Of a stretch of DNA of 64,000 nucleotides, positions 11,210 through 21,860 are shown piece after piece; the first letter of the stretch is position 1; each line of letters begins with the position of its first letter. Origin of the DNA: Musa acuminata AAA Group (Eukaryota > Streptophyta > Magnoliopsida > Zingiberales > Musaceae); assembly GCF_036884655.1 (NCBI RefSeq), contig NC_088345.1:18727501-18791500 (forward strand), written 5' to 3'. A model generated the notes under the pieces. That model was not told the origin of the DNA and did no database searches. It saw only the letters and a list, made by a program, of their open reading frames with translations. The position numbers and the translations under genes are program-made.

Positions 11210-13180
11210 ACAAGCACTCATAGAAACACTTGACATGCAAACGTGGGGGACCTAGCGGAGCTGCGTTGAGGGCAGTCAGCACACGCGCGACCGTTTGAGG
11301 GAAAACGGGCATGGAGATGTAGGGAAAAGAGTCGCTCAGAGGAGCGAGCATCTGAGATTGGCATTCAGAGGAATGGCCAACCCTTCGCGCAAGAGGCACC
11401 ACGAGAACAGACAAGCTTGGAAGAATTTGGAGAGCACAAAGGTTGGGATGGCTGAGTTTGAGCTACGGCTCAACTTTGACAACTATACTTGATGGTGCTC
11501 TAGGCAAGCGAGGCGCTTGGCAAGAATGAGACCATCCAAGGTGAAATGAGTTGCTCAGCGACCGAAAGAGTTGTGCAAAGCTCACAGAGGTGAGGGGAAT
11601 TGCTAACTCGAAGAATTCGGTACTCATGCATGGGCTTGTATGTGGACGATGGAATGTTCGTGGTCATCCCAAGGCGACTGAGACTCGGCGTCATGGAGCA
11701 TTGAAACTTTCTCTTCGGCATGTGAAGGATACGTCCGTAGGAGGCTGAAGTGTGCAATGAGTTCAGCATGTTGCTAGGCCTTGAGGGGTGCAGCGGGGGT
11801 TGTATGGACGTGGAGTTGCAATCTAGCAAGTGCGTTTGCAGGAGGCAGAACAATGCACAGTTTGTTCAGCAGATCGGAGTAGTCCAAGGGGATGGTGGTC
11901 TCCGAAATGAAGAGAGATGTTGCTCCAACGGGACAGTTATCTAGGAGGGATAAGTCTCGGCACTCCAGAGGGAGAATCATGTGAGACGGACTTCACATGT
12001 TGAGGAGGAGTACCTCACAAACAACAACTTCACGAAGCTCGATGGACTGAGCAAGCGACGAGGAGTTGTCGCATGATCTCGCTCGAGAGAATGCATTGGT
12101 GGATGCATTGCGAGATCAAGTGGGGGAGCGACCTAAAGCAACTTATGAAGGTACACTTGGAGTCGATGTGGAAATCAGTCTCAAGGGAGGGTTGACCCGT
12201 GGAATGGTGGGCGCGAGGGCCACCATCGAGTCAATGCAGAAACGAGGAGCGGAGCAACTTGGGTGTAACTTGGCGAAGTACCCAAGCCGCATGAAGGGAG
12301 CCAGCATAGAAGTTGGAACATGGAGCAGAGGCACAGTGCTTTCCTTAGACAGAGGTCAAGGACATGAACTCTTGCAGAGGCAAGAGTAGGATCATGTTGT
12401 TCCATGGGTCCTCCTTTCTGACGGAGCGGACTCATCTTGCATGGTGCCAAAGACGAAGGGAGCTTCGCGGCACATGCACCTTAACTCGGAGAAGCATTTG
12501 ATGGAGGAACTAAGGCGACTCAATTTGCGGAGGCGAAGTTGGGTTCAGAAGGGCCTTAGCACGGGGCAAGAGGACGCAGAGGCGGGTACTCTTGAAGAAT
12601 ATGCCACAGTGTTGCCATTTGAGTTGCTATGAAGGAAGCAATGCGCAGCGGAGATTGTGCTGGTAGGGGTAGAGGCCCAGGATCCAGACAATGGTGCACA
12701 GATTACAGTGAAGTCGGTGGACTTCGAGAGCTACTAGGCGACGGACTGTCCTAGAGCGGTGCTTCATCTAGGTGTGACCCAGGAGTGGGTGGATGAAGAT
12801 CGATTGCCAGAGGAGCGAACAAAATCGAAGGTGGAAGGGACCCTGCGATGTATTAGCAGAGGCCACACATGGAGGGTTCACAATTCGAGTTTATTCCACA
12901 AGGATCAGAATGCAATGGAGATGTTACCAGGAGGCGACATGGTGCAGCGGATCGTGGTGGAACAGTTCGTGGCAATGCGATACACACAATCAGTCCCGTG
13001 AGGGATGAGATCATATGGAGGTATGATCGGGAGCTACTGGGAGCTCCGCTTTGGTGAACAACACGACGGCAAGAAGGGCTATGGATTCAAGGAGTGAAGG
13101 CCATGGTACCGCAGAGGCGGGTCTTCCGGGCGTGCACCGAATTTTGCATCGGATGAAAACCTTGGTCATCAGCATATGGG
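11210..13180 (+). other. element E internal region, left part
   Basis: Purine-rich, moderately GC-rich sequence with only short frames. The heptamer GCAGAGG recurs many times here and in the right part (for example near 12320, 12376, 12568, 12859 and 13114). A stretch at 12080-12340 resembles a gypsy protease region and is listed separately. The region ends at the ATGGG target site of element F. Confidence 0.75.
12066..12389 (+). pseudogene. gypsy protease relic inside element E
   Basis: A 107-codon open frame aligns by eye with the gag-protease junction of element B. Shared landmarks in order are VGE...K, then a VD.(E/K)I core, TR.MV, a Gly-Cys-Asn-Leu version of the RLGLNL helix, SRMK, and (I/V)(K/E)(I/V)GTWS. 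The catalytic Asp-Thr-Gly is replaced by Gly-Ala-Arg, so it cannot be an active aspartic protease. It shows that this RT-less element descends from a coding gypsy retrotransposon. The start codon is arbitrary. Confidence 0.65.
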
Positions 13181-13295
13181 TGTTAGGATCAAGAGCACTA
13201 AGAGGGGGGGGGTGAATTAGTGCAGCGGAAATTTTATAATAATTTAAAAACAAAAAGCTGCGTTCGTTCAAAAACGATTATGATGCAAAAGCAAA

Positions 13296-13580
13296 TTCTC
13301 AGTTTGTATCTAAGTGCAGTTTGCGTCTTAAGCGCAGATTGCGTCTAAGCGCAGTTTTGCGTCTAAGCGCAGATTGCGTCTAAGCACAGATTGCGTCTAA
13401 GCGCAGTTTTACGTCTAAACGTAGTTTTACGTCTAAACGCAGATTTACGTCTAAACGCAGTTTTACGTTTAAACGCAGTTTTACGTCTGAACGTAGTTTT
13501 ACGTCTAAACGCAGATTTACGTCTAAACGCAGTTTTACGTTTAAACGCAGTTTTACGTCTAAACGCAGATTTGCGTCTAA
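13296..13580. repeat. 18-bp minisatellite in element F LTR
   Basis: About 14-15 consecutive units of GCAGTTTTACGTCTAAAC and variants (GCAGATTTACGTCTAAAC, and GCAGATTGCGTCTAAGC at the left edge). An exact second copy lies at about 19295-19580 in the other LTR. The units contain ACGT cores. It is a tandem array without spacers, not CRISPR. Confidence 0.92.
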
Positions 13581-14404
13581 ACTTTGAAACTCGTTTGTAT
13601 ATTCGCAGAAGGCAGTATGCAGTTGAAATCAAGACGTAAACGTAAACTGAAATCTGATGATTGAGCGAAGAAAGCCGATTTACGTCCGAATGCAGTTTTA
13701 CGTCTAAATGTTAAAACTCGTTCGTAAAATCGTAGAGGACAGATTGCAGTTATTAATAGGATTAAAATGCAAGCGTAAACTGCAAGGAAGCTCGTTCGTA
13801 AAAGCGCAGAAAACAGTTCTGCAGAATCAAACGTAAACGTAAACTGTAATGTACGAAAATGCGAGTTTACGTCTGAATCCAGATTTGGAAGAACAGCACT
13901 TAGAACTTGTTCGTGAAAGCGCAGAGAGCAGTAGTGATGAGGGAGGTTTGCAGTAATGATAAAGTGCTCGAAATTAAACGCAAACCAGAGATTTATAGTG
14001 GTTCGGTCAGCCTTGACCTACTCCACTTTTGGCTTCCTCCACCGATGAGGTTGCCGACGTCAACTAGCTGCCTTCCTTCAATGGGCGAAGGCCAAACTTC
14101 CCTCTTACAGTTTCTCTCCTTTTGACAGGCTTAGGAGACAACCTTTACAGACCTTTCTCTCCTCACTTTACAGTTGAACACTTGAAGAACAGAAGGAGGA
14201 GACTCAAGGATTTACAACACTTTTGAGCTCTTTAGAATCACAGAAAAGATCACAATTTCGGTATGGGTCTGTGCCTTTTCAGTGCTGAATGGGTGGGGTA
14301 TTTATAGGCCCCAACCCAGTTCAAAATTCGAGCTCAAAACGATCAAATCGATCTAATCCCAGAATTTCTGGGATCAGGCGGTTGCACCTCTCGACTGGAG
14401 AGGT

Positions 14405-15005
14405 GGCACCGCCTGGCAGAGCTCGAAGACTGAGCTCTGCCGATTGCTTCTTCTCTGCCAGAGCTCGAAGACTGAGCTCGATGGTTGCATCACCTGGCAG
14501 AGCTCGAAGACTGAGCTTGGTGGTTGCATCACCTGGCAGAGCTCGAAATCTGAGCTCGGTGGTTGCATCACTTGGCAGAGCTCCAAACTGAGCTCAAGCT
14601 GATGCACCATTCTGCCATAGCTCGAAGACTGAGCTTGGTGAATTCATCACCTTGCAAAGCTCGAGACTGAGCTCAGGCTGATGCACCACTCTGCCAAAGC
14701 TCGAAGACTGAGCTTGGTGGTTGCATCGCCTGGCAGAGCTCGGAACTTGAGCTCTGGCGGTGCAACCTCTTGGCTGGAGCGGTTGCACCTCCCAGCCGTG
14801 CAGCCCTGGCGGTTGCACCTCCTGGCTGGGGCGGTTGCACCTCCCAGCCCCTCAGCCCAGGCGGTTGCACCTCCTGGCTGGGGCGGTTGCACCTCTCAAC
14901 CCCTCAGCCCAGGCGGTTGCACCTCCTGGCTGGGGCGGTTGCACCTCTCAACCCCTCAGCCCAGGCGGTTGCACCTCCTGGCTGGGGCGGTTGCACCTCC
15001 TGGTG
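14405..15005. repeat. two tandem arrays (about 39 bp and 52 bp) in element F LTR
   Basis: First, units built on TGGCAGAGCTCGAAGACTGA with a GGTTGCATCA tail. Then 52-bp units containing GGCGGTTGCACCTCCTGGCT, starting at 14859, 14911 and 14963 with a partial unit upstream. Same arrays at 20404-21004. Related GGCGGTTGCACC words also occur in LTR G near the right end of the window. Confidence 0.9.
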
Positions 15006-15857
15006 CAATCAGGGTCCGAATGGTTCACTCCATTCGACCCACTTGAATCTTTTCAGGGGCCCAATTGCCCCAAGATTAAGCTAATGGGTTCACCTCCCAT
15101 TTTCCTGCTTAATCATCGTGCTAACTACGATTATCTCTAAGACAACTTCTGCAGCTTGCTCCGATGCGTCAATCGCTTCTTCCGGCGAGTTTCCGGCCAA
15201 CTTCCGTCGATCATCCGACAACCCTCGGTGATCCTTCTGCGGACATCCGGCATACTCCTGGACTTTGCGACGATCCACTTGGCGAGTTCCGACGAGCTTC
15301 GCTTGGCAAGATTCTGGACTTCTCGGATCTGTTCTCTCTGAACCTCCGACGACCGTCCGAACTTCCGTCGAACTCTCGAACTCCCAACGTGATCATGATC
15401 TTGACTCCGGCGCAACTCCTGCTGCTTGTCTTACTCTCATCGTAGTTAATCCTGCACAACAAAACAAAACTTCGATCGAGACAATTAATCCTAAGCAATT
15501 AACCAAGTTGTCCGACATGTCATTGGTCCCTCGACGCTTCGTCCGATTCTTCGGCGCATCGTCCTCTCGTGCAGCCTATTGCCCAATCGGCCAGTTGACT
15601 CCGCAACTCCGATATCCTTGGCACAATACCCGCTCTTCTTGGCCCGATGCCCGAGTCCACGGCCTGAAGCCTTCTGTCGATACGTCGACCGATCCACCGG
15701 CCCGACGTCCAATCTTCTGACATGTTCCTTCGGCACAACATGATTTTCCTACTTTAATTGTCTCATCCTGATCGAAGCATCCTGCGTCACTCAAAACGCA
15801 GATTAAATCATAAACATATATCAAGTAGTTTCATCATCAAAATATGAGATTCAACAA

Positions 15858-15870
15858 TCTCCCCCTTTTT
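15858..15870 (-). other. element F polypurine tract
   Basis: AAAAAGGGGGAGA on the minus strand, directly upstream of the 3' LTR start TGTTGAATC. This is the plus-strand primer site for reverse transcription. Confidence 0.9.
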
Positions 15871-15889
15871 GATGATGACAATCACTTGA

Positions 15890-16070
15890 TGACGGAGTTA
15901 AACTTAACTCCCGGAGTTTAAACAAACTCCCCCTATCAATATGCCATATTGATAGAACCTCTTAGATTCAAAAATCTAAGCAACATGTCATCATAAACGG
16001 AGTTAACCTTAACTCCCGGAGTTTAAACAAACTCCCCCTATCAATATGCCATATTGATAGAACCTTGAAT
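15890..16070. repeat. duplicated palindrome cluster next to the polypurine tract of F
   Basis: A block with three imperfect palindromes (GGAGTTAAACTTAACTCC, GGAGTTTAAACAAACTCC, TATCAATATGCCATATTGATA) is present twice, 106 bp apart (starts about 15895 and 16001). Clustered palindromic repeats near the 3' LTR are known in Sireviruses; a regulatory or packaging role here is inference. Confidence 0.8.
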
Positions 16071-16089
16071 TCACACTGAATTCAAGTCA

Positions 16090-18129
16090 TTGCAATATTC
16101 ATCATGAATACTTGCAACACGTCAACATGAACTTATGCATAAACTTATGCATCACATGTCATGTCATCAACATACTTCTCCCCCTTTGTCATCAACAAAA
16201 AGGAGAAGTACTACAATCAAGTGTGTGTGATATTGGTTCAACTCATTGCATGAAAATCATAGTATCAAGTTTTATCATCATGCAATCTTGGAGCTAGAAG
16301 ATTTAGCAAGTGTTACATCATGCTTTAGAACATTCATGCTATCAAGTTTTAGATATGCAAGTTTTATAGCATATAAGATAGCACTTTTGGTAATGTTCAA
16401 GATAGCAAGTTCTACATCATGCAAGCTAGCAAATTAGAGATGTTCAAGAAGGCAACTCTTGCTTCTTGAAAATTTTGCTCACTTTGCTAGATGCACAAGT
16501 TAGCATTTTTGCCTCTTGAGATAGGCAAGATAGCACATTTGCTTCTTTTGAGATAGCAACTTTTTGCTTCTCTTTAGACCAACAAGCTAGCAATTTTTAC
16601 GATATACAAGTTTCACAATATATAAGCTAGCAAAAATTTCGAAAGCAAATGCAAGATAAATTTCTTGTGTAAGCTCATGATTCTTGCTTCCTATTGCAAT
16701 GTGCAAATTGCAAGTTTTGCTTCTTGAGATATTCAAGATAGTGATGTTCAAGAAGACAATTTTTCTTCTTGAAATAAGCAAGTTAGCAATCTTTGCTTCT
16801 TAAAATAGGTAAGCTAGCAAATCAAGTTTTTGCATCTTCTTGACTTGTACAAGCTAGCTATCTCCCCCTTTGTCATTGTAAAAAAAAAGAAAGAGAGAAT
16901 ACAGTTTTGTAGTTCTCTTTTCCTTTTACAACGATTTCAAAATCATGACAAATGATGAATAATCAAGTTATGAATGTCAAGATAATTTTTCATCATGAAT
17001 ATTTTATCATAGCATGCATCATTATCATAAATTGAAGTATTACATGCATGATATCATATCACCATTCATAATTACATTAATATTTCAATATAACAATTTC
17101 TTCTCAAAATGTGTAACTTGGCACTCATAGCATTTTAAATCATGATTTACATCATATGCAATACATCACATCATAATTAGAAAGCACAAGTATTGTATGC
17201 ATAATTGTACATTATAAATGTTTCATATCATGATGGTATCAATTTTGTCAAATTATATCCTACCATGCATGATCAAAACTTCTCCCCATTTTATCATTGA
17301 AAACAAGAAGAAAGTAGGGGGAAGAGCATAAAAGTGTTAAATATTTCAATCATTTTTAAGATTCATAACATGAATAACGTTATTACTATTTCATCAAAAT
17401 CAGTTTCGAGATTCACATAATATCATGAAATCATTAATCTCGATAAAATGGGAAAAACATTTTCTTTTTAAGTGATTCTTTTAACACATCATAAAAAAGA
17501 AAAACTCATTCATAATTCAAGTGATTTACAAGATATCATAAATGAATTTATCACTTGTATTTCACCAAAATCGAGAACTCTTAGAGATAGAAAATGATTG
17601 AAGCATTTAATCTGATTGAAGAATGATTCATATTTAAAGTGTAGCATTTGTCAAATCTGAAATCATCAAGTATAACTTTAATATTTTCATTGCAACATTA
17701 AGCAAGGTTTCATTGAACATAATTTTGAATGATTCTTATAAATGCCTAAAACTTCTTTAGTTTTAATTTATGATTGACTTTATAATAGCATGCTCAAATC
17801 TTTATTTTTATGTCAAAACCATACATTATATTTAATAAACAAAGACAATGAAAAATATCAAGCCTTCCAGACAAAGGCCATGTATCGTCATTGAAAAGCA
17901 ATATGAAAATCATCAAAATATACATTCTTGCTTCTCAAGCACATAAGATTAATCTCACTAGGTGTAAAATCATTAGATTTCTATCTTGCATTAACATAAG
18001 ACATGCAATTTTCATTATCATTTTCAAGATTACAAGCATGATCATATATTTGCATTTTCATGGTTAAATTATTAACAATATAATTTTCAACAAAATTTAA
18101 AGAAAAAGAAAAGTGCATCATGAAAAGCA
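16090..18129 (-). other. element F non-coding interior replacing pol
   Basis: About 2 kb of AT-rich sequence between gag and the palindrome cluster. At 16290-16870 it is built from loose repeats around CAAGCTAGCAA and TTGCTTCTTGAGATA. At 16900-18100 it is simple AT-rich DNA with many CATCAT/ATCATGA words. No frame resembles protease, integrase or RT, so pol has been replaced rather than merely mutated. Confidence 0.85.
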
Positions 18130-19128
18130 TCATGTAATTTCGAAGTAAATTAGGGGGATTTCGATTACCTCATCATTGTAGGCTGTTAAGGCGTAGTTTG
18201 CCGCCTTGCTTTTGTTGACTTTCTCTTCTTCGGAGGAGCTCGATTCATCCCAATTTTTGTTCTTCTTCTTGCGTTTAAAGCAAGTAGTTCCATTCTTTTT
18301 GCTTTTTAATTTTCGTTTCATTTTAAGTTCACCATCACTTGAGCTTATGCTCGAGTGGTCTTCAAATGATCTATGTCCCAAATCCTTCCTGTTCTTTGGA
18401 AGGTTGGTTTGTTCATCATTGTCCTCATCACTTGAGTCATCGCTCAAGTGGCATTCATTTGTCCAGAGTTCCAAATCCTTCCTGTTCTTTGGAAGGTGGT
18501 TCTCAAGTTCTTCACGTGCATTGCACGTCATTTCATATGTGATCAATGAACCAATTAGTTCTTCAAGTGGAAAATGGTTCAAGTTTTTCGATTCTTGAAT
18601 AGCAGTTACTTTTGAATCCCAAGTTTTAGAAAGTGAGCGCAAAACTTTGTTAACGAGTTCAAAATCCGAAAAGCTTTTACCAAGTGATTTTAAACCATTG
18701 ACGACATCCGTAAAACGGGTGTACATGTCAACAACGGTTTCGCTTGGTTTTATATGAAAAAGCTCGAAATCAAGCAGTAGAATATTAACTTTCGAGTCTT
18801 TGACTCTACTAGTTCCCTCGTGCGTGATTTCAAGAGTGCGCCAAATATCGAAAGCTGTTTCACACGTAGAAATCCGATTGAACTCATTTTTGTCCAATGC
18901 GCAAAATAAGGCATTCATAGCCTTTGCGTTTAAAGAAAAATTCTTCTTCTCCAAAACCGACCATTCGTTCATCGGTTTGGAGGGAAGTTGAAAACCGTTT
19001 TCAGTGATATTCCATAAATCCAGATTTAGAGAAATTAAAAAAACTCTCATTCGAGTTTTCCAATAAGTGTAGTCCAATCCGCTAAAGAACGGTGGACGAA
19101 AGACCGAACAGCCCTCTTGAAAAGTCAT
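18130..19128 (-). CDS. gag: copia gag-like protein of element F, zinc knuckle missing
   Basis: A 332-residue open frame starting about 35 bp after the PBS, with no stops. Residues about 10-200 match the copia gag (UBN2-type) fold. They begin with FSGLDYTYWKTRMRVFL and continue through an LDKNEFNRIS segment, then AFDIWRTLEITHEGTSRVK, TVVDMYTRFTDVVNGL, LRSLSKTWDSKVTAI and LEELIGSLITYEM. Residues about 215-320 are acidic/serine-rich and lysine-rich, with PKNRKDL present twice, an internal repeat of about 40 residues. The frame ends before any CCHC zinc knuckle, which normally follows in autonomous Sireviruses. The protein would form the virus-like particle shell. It is the only intact retroelement gene in the window. 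It could supply particles for itself while borrowing polymerase and integrase. Confidence 0.9.
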   Translation of the reverse strand: MTFQEGCSVFRPPFFSGLDYTYWKTRMRVFLISLNLDLWNITENGFQLPSKPMNEWSVLEKKNFSLNAKAMNALFCALDKNEFNRISTCETAFDIWRTLEITHEGTSRVKDSKVNILLLDFELFHIKPSETVVDMYTRFTDVVNGLKSLGKSFSDFELVNKVLRSLSKTWDSKVTAIQESKNLNHFPLEELIGSLITYEMTCNAREELENHLPKNRKDLELWTNECHLSDDSSDEDNDEQTNLPKNRKDLGHRSFEDHSSISSSDGELKMKRKLKSKKNGTTCFKRKKKNKNWDESSSSEEEKVNKSKAANYALTAYNDEVIEIPLIYFEIT

Positions 19129-19160
19129 TTCTCTCGGGTGTAAATCCGAAATGAGAAAAA

Positions 19161-19176
19161 CCCCGCTCTGATACCA
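19161..19176 (-). other. element F primer-binding site (tRNA-iMet type)
   Basis: TGGTATCAGAGCGGGG on the minus strand, two bases inside the 5' LTR. Complementary to initiator tRNA-Met. Confidence 0.93.
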
Positions 19177-19178
19177 AT

Positions 19179-21855
19179 TGTTAGGATCAAGAGCACTAAG
19201 AGGGGGGGGGGTGAATTAGTGCAGCGGAAATTTTATAATAATTTAAAAACAAAAAGCTGCGTTCGTTCAAAAACGATTATGATGCAAAAGCAAATTCTCA
19301 GTTTGTATCTAAGTGCAGTTTGCGTCTTAAGCGCAGATTGCGTCTAAGCGCAGTTTTGCGTCTAAGCGCAGATTGCGTCTAAGCACAGATTGCGTCTAAG
19401 CGCAGTTTTACGTCTAAACGTAGTTTTACGTCTAAACGCAGATTTACGTCTAAACGCAGTTTTACGTTTAAACGCAGTTTTACGTCTGAACGTAGTTTTA
19501 CGTCTAAACGCAGATTTACGTCTAAACGCAGTTTTACGTTTAAACGCAGTTTTACGTCTAAACGCAGATTTGCGTCTAAACTTTGAAACTCGTTTGTATA
19601 TTCGCAGAAGGCAGTATGCAGTTGAAATCAAGACGTAAACGTAAACTGAAATCTGATGATTGAGCGAAGAAAGCCGATTTACGTCCGAATGCAGTTTTAC
19701 GTCTAAATGTTAAAACTCGTTCGTAAAATCGTAGAGGACAGATTGCAGTTATTAATAGGATTAAAATGCAAGCGTAAACTGCAAGGAAGCTCGTTCGTAA
19801 AAGCGCAGAAAACAGTTCTGCAGAATCAAACGTAAACGTAAACTGTAATGTACGAAAATGCGAGTTTACGTCTGAATCCAGATTTGGAAGAACAGCACTT
19901 AGAACTTGTTCGTGAAAGCGCAGAGAGCAGTAGTGATGAGGGAGGTTTGCAGTAATGATAAAGTGCTCGAAATTAAACGCAAACCAGAGATTTATAGTGG
20001 TTCGGTCAGCCTTGACCTACTCCACTTTTGGCTTCCTCCACCGATGAGGTTGCCGACGTCAACTAGCTGCCTTCCTTCAATGGGCGAAGGCCAAACTTCC
20101 CTCTTACAGTTTCTCTCCTTTTGACAGGCTTAGGAGACAACCTTTACAGACCTTTCTCTCCTCACTTTACAGTTGAACACTTGAAGAACAGAAGGAGGAG
20201 ACTCAAGGATTTACAACACTTTTGAGCTCTTTAGAATCACAGAAAAGATCACAATTTCGGTATGGGTCTGTGCCTTTTCAGTGCTGAATGGGTGGGGTAT
20301 TTATAGGCCCCAACCCAGTTCAAAATTCGAGCTCAAAACGATCAAATCGATCTAATCCCAGAATTTCTGGGATCAGGCGGTTGCACCTCTCGACTGGAGA
20401 GGTGGCACCGCCTGGCAGAGCTCGAAGACTGAGCTCTGCCGATTGCTTCTTCTCTGCCAGAGCTCGAAGACTGAGCTCGATGGTTGCATCACCTGGCAGA
20501 GCTCGAAGACTGAGCTTGGTGGTTGCATCACCTGGCAGAGCTCGAAATCTGAGCTCGGTGGTTGCATCACTTGGCAGAGCTCCAAACTGAGCTCAAGCTG
20601 ATGCACCATTCTGCCATAGCTCGAAGACTGAGCTTGGTGAATTCATCACCTTGCAAAGCTCGAGACTGAGCTCAGGCTGATGCACCACTCTGCCAAAGCT
20701 CGAAGACTGAGCTTGGTGGTTGCATCGCCTGGCAGAGCTCGGAACTTGAGCTCTGGCGGTGCAACCTCTTGGCTGGAGCGGTTGCACCTCCCAGCCGTGC
20801 AGCCCTGGCGGTTGCACCTCCTGGCTGGGGCGGTTGCACCTCCCAGCCCCTCAGCCCAGGCGGTTGCACCTCCTGGCTGGGGCGGTTGCACCTCTCAACC
20901 CCTCAGCCCAGGCGGTTGCACCTCCTGGCTGGGGCGGTTGCACCTCTCAACCCCTCAGCCCAGGCGGTTGCACCTCCTGGCTGGGGCGGTTGCACCTCCT
21001 GGTGCAATCAGGGTCCGAATGGTTCACTCCATTCGACCCACTTGAATCTTTTCAGGGGCCCAATTGCCCCAAGATTAAGCTAATGGGTTCACCTCCCATT
21101 TTCCTGCTTAATCATCGTGCTAACTACGATTATCTCTAAGACAACTTCTGCAGCTTGCTCCGATGCGTCAATCGCTTCTTCCGGCGAGTTTCCGGCCAAC
21201 TTCCGTCGATCATCCGACAACCCTCGGTGATCCTTCTGCGGACATCCGGCATACTCCTGGACTTTGCGACGATCCACTTGGCGAGTTCCGACGAGCTTCG
21301 CTTGGCAAGATTCTGGACTTCTCGGATCTGTTCTCTCTGAACCTCCGACGACCGTCCGAACTTCCGTCGAACTCTCGAACTCCCAACGTGATCATGATCT
21401 TGACTCCGGCGCAACTCCTGCTGCTTGTCTTACTCTCATCGTAGTTAATCCTGCACAACAAAACAAAACTTCGATCGAGACAATTAATCCTAAGCAATTA
21501 ACCAAGTTGTCCGACATGTCATTGGTCCCTCGACGCTTCGTCCGATTCTTCGGCGCATCGTCCTCTCGTGCAGCCTATTGCCCAATCGGCCAGTTGACTC
21601 CGCAACTCCGATATCCTTGGCACAATACCCGCTCTTCTTGGCCCGATGCCCGAGTCCACGGCCTGAAGCCTTCTGTCGATACGTCGACCGATCCACCGGC
21701 CCGACGTCCAATCTTCTGACATGTTCCTTCGGCACAACATGATTTTCCTACTTTAATTGTCTCATCCTGATCGAAGCATCCTGCGTCACTCAAAACGCAG
21801 ATTAAATCATAAACATATATCAAGTAGTTTCATCATCAAAATATGAGATTCAACA
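19179..21855 (-). repeat. element F 5' LTR (2,677 bp)
   Basis: Collinear copy of 13181-15856. The only difference I found is 10 versus 9 G residues in the G-run shortly after AGAGCACTAAGA. All translated frames in the two copies are identical. Confidence 0.95.
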
Positions 21856-21860
21856 ATGGG

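Larger units (their letters stand above)
13181..15856 (-). repeat. element F 3' LTR (2,676 bp)
   Basis: A very long LTR with three internal tandem arrays: an 18-bp series at about 13300-13580, roughly 39-bp units at about 14405-14745, and 52-bp units at about 14755-15005. Many open frames inside it are products of these repeats and occur identically in the other LTR; I do not regard them as genes. The last part (15150-15720) is C/T-rich with repeated TTCCGTCGA-like words. Confidence 0.95.
13181..21855 (-). mobile_element. element F: non-autonomous Sirevirus-like Ty1-copia element inserted in E
   Basis: Two LTRs of 2,676 and 2,677 bp (13181-15856 and 19179-21855) are flanked by a perfect 5-bp target-site duplication ATGGG (13176-13180 and 21856-21860). 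In element sense the LTR starts TGTTGAATCTCATATTTTGA and ends CTAACA, a Sirevirus-like terminus. A PBS and a gag gene follow the right LTR, and AAAAAGGGGGAGA precedes the left LTR. The 3.3-kb interior has gag only: no protease, integrase, RT or RNase H. Apart from one base in a G-run I saw no difference between the LTRs, so insertion was recent. It would need pol from an autonomous relative. Confidence 0.95.

Noticed and set aside
13296..13580. CRISPR-like regular array
   Set aside because: Units are contiguous without unique spacers, occur in both LTRs, and the genome is a plant's. It is a minisatellite.
13363..15824. Many open frames of 60-150 codons within 13363-15824, repeated at 19362-21823
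   Set aside because: They lie in the two LTRs of element F, on both strands and in overlapping frames, and are translations of tandem repeats and C/T-rich sequence. No domain is recognisable.
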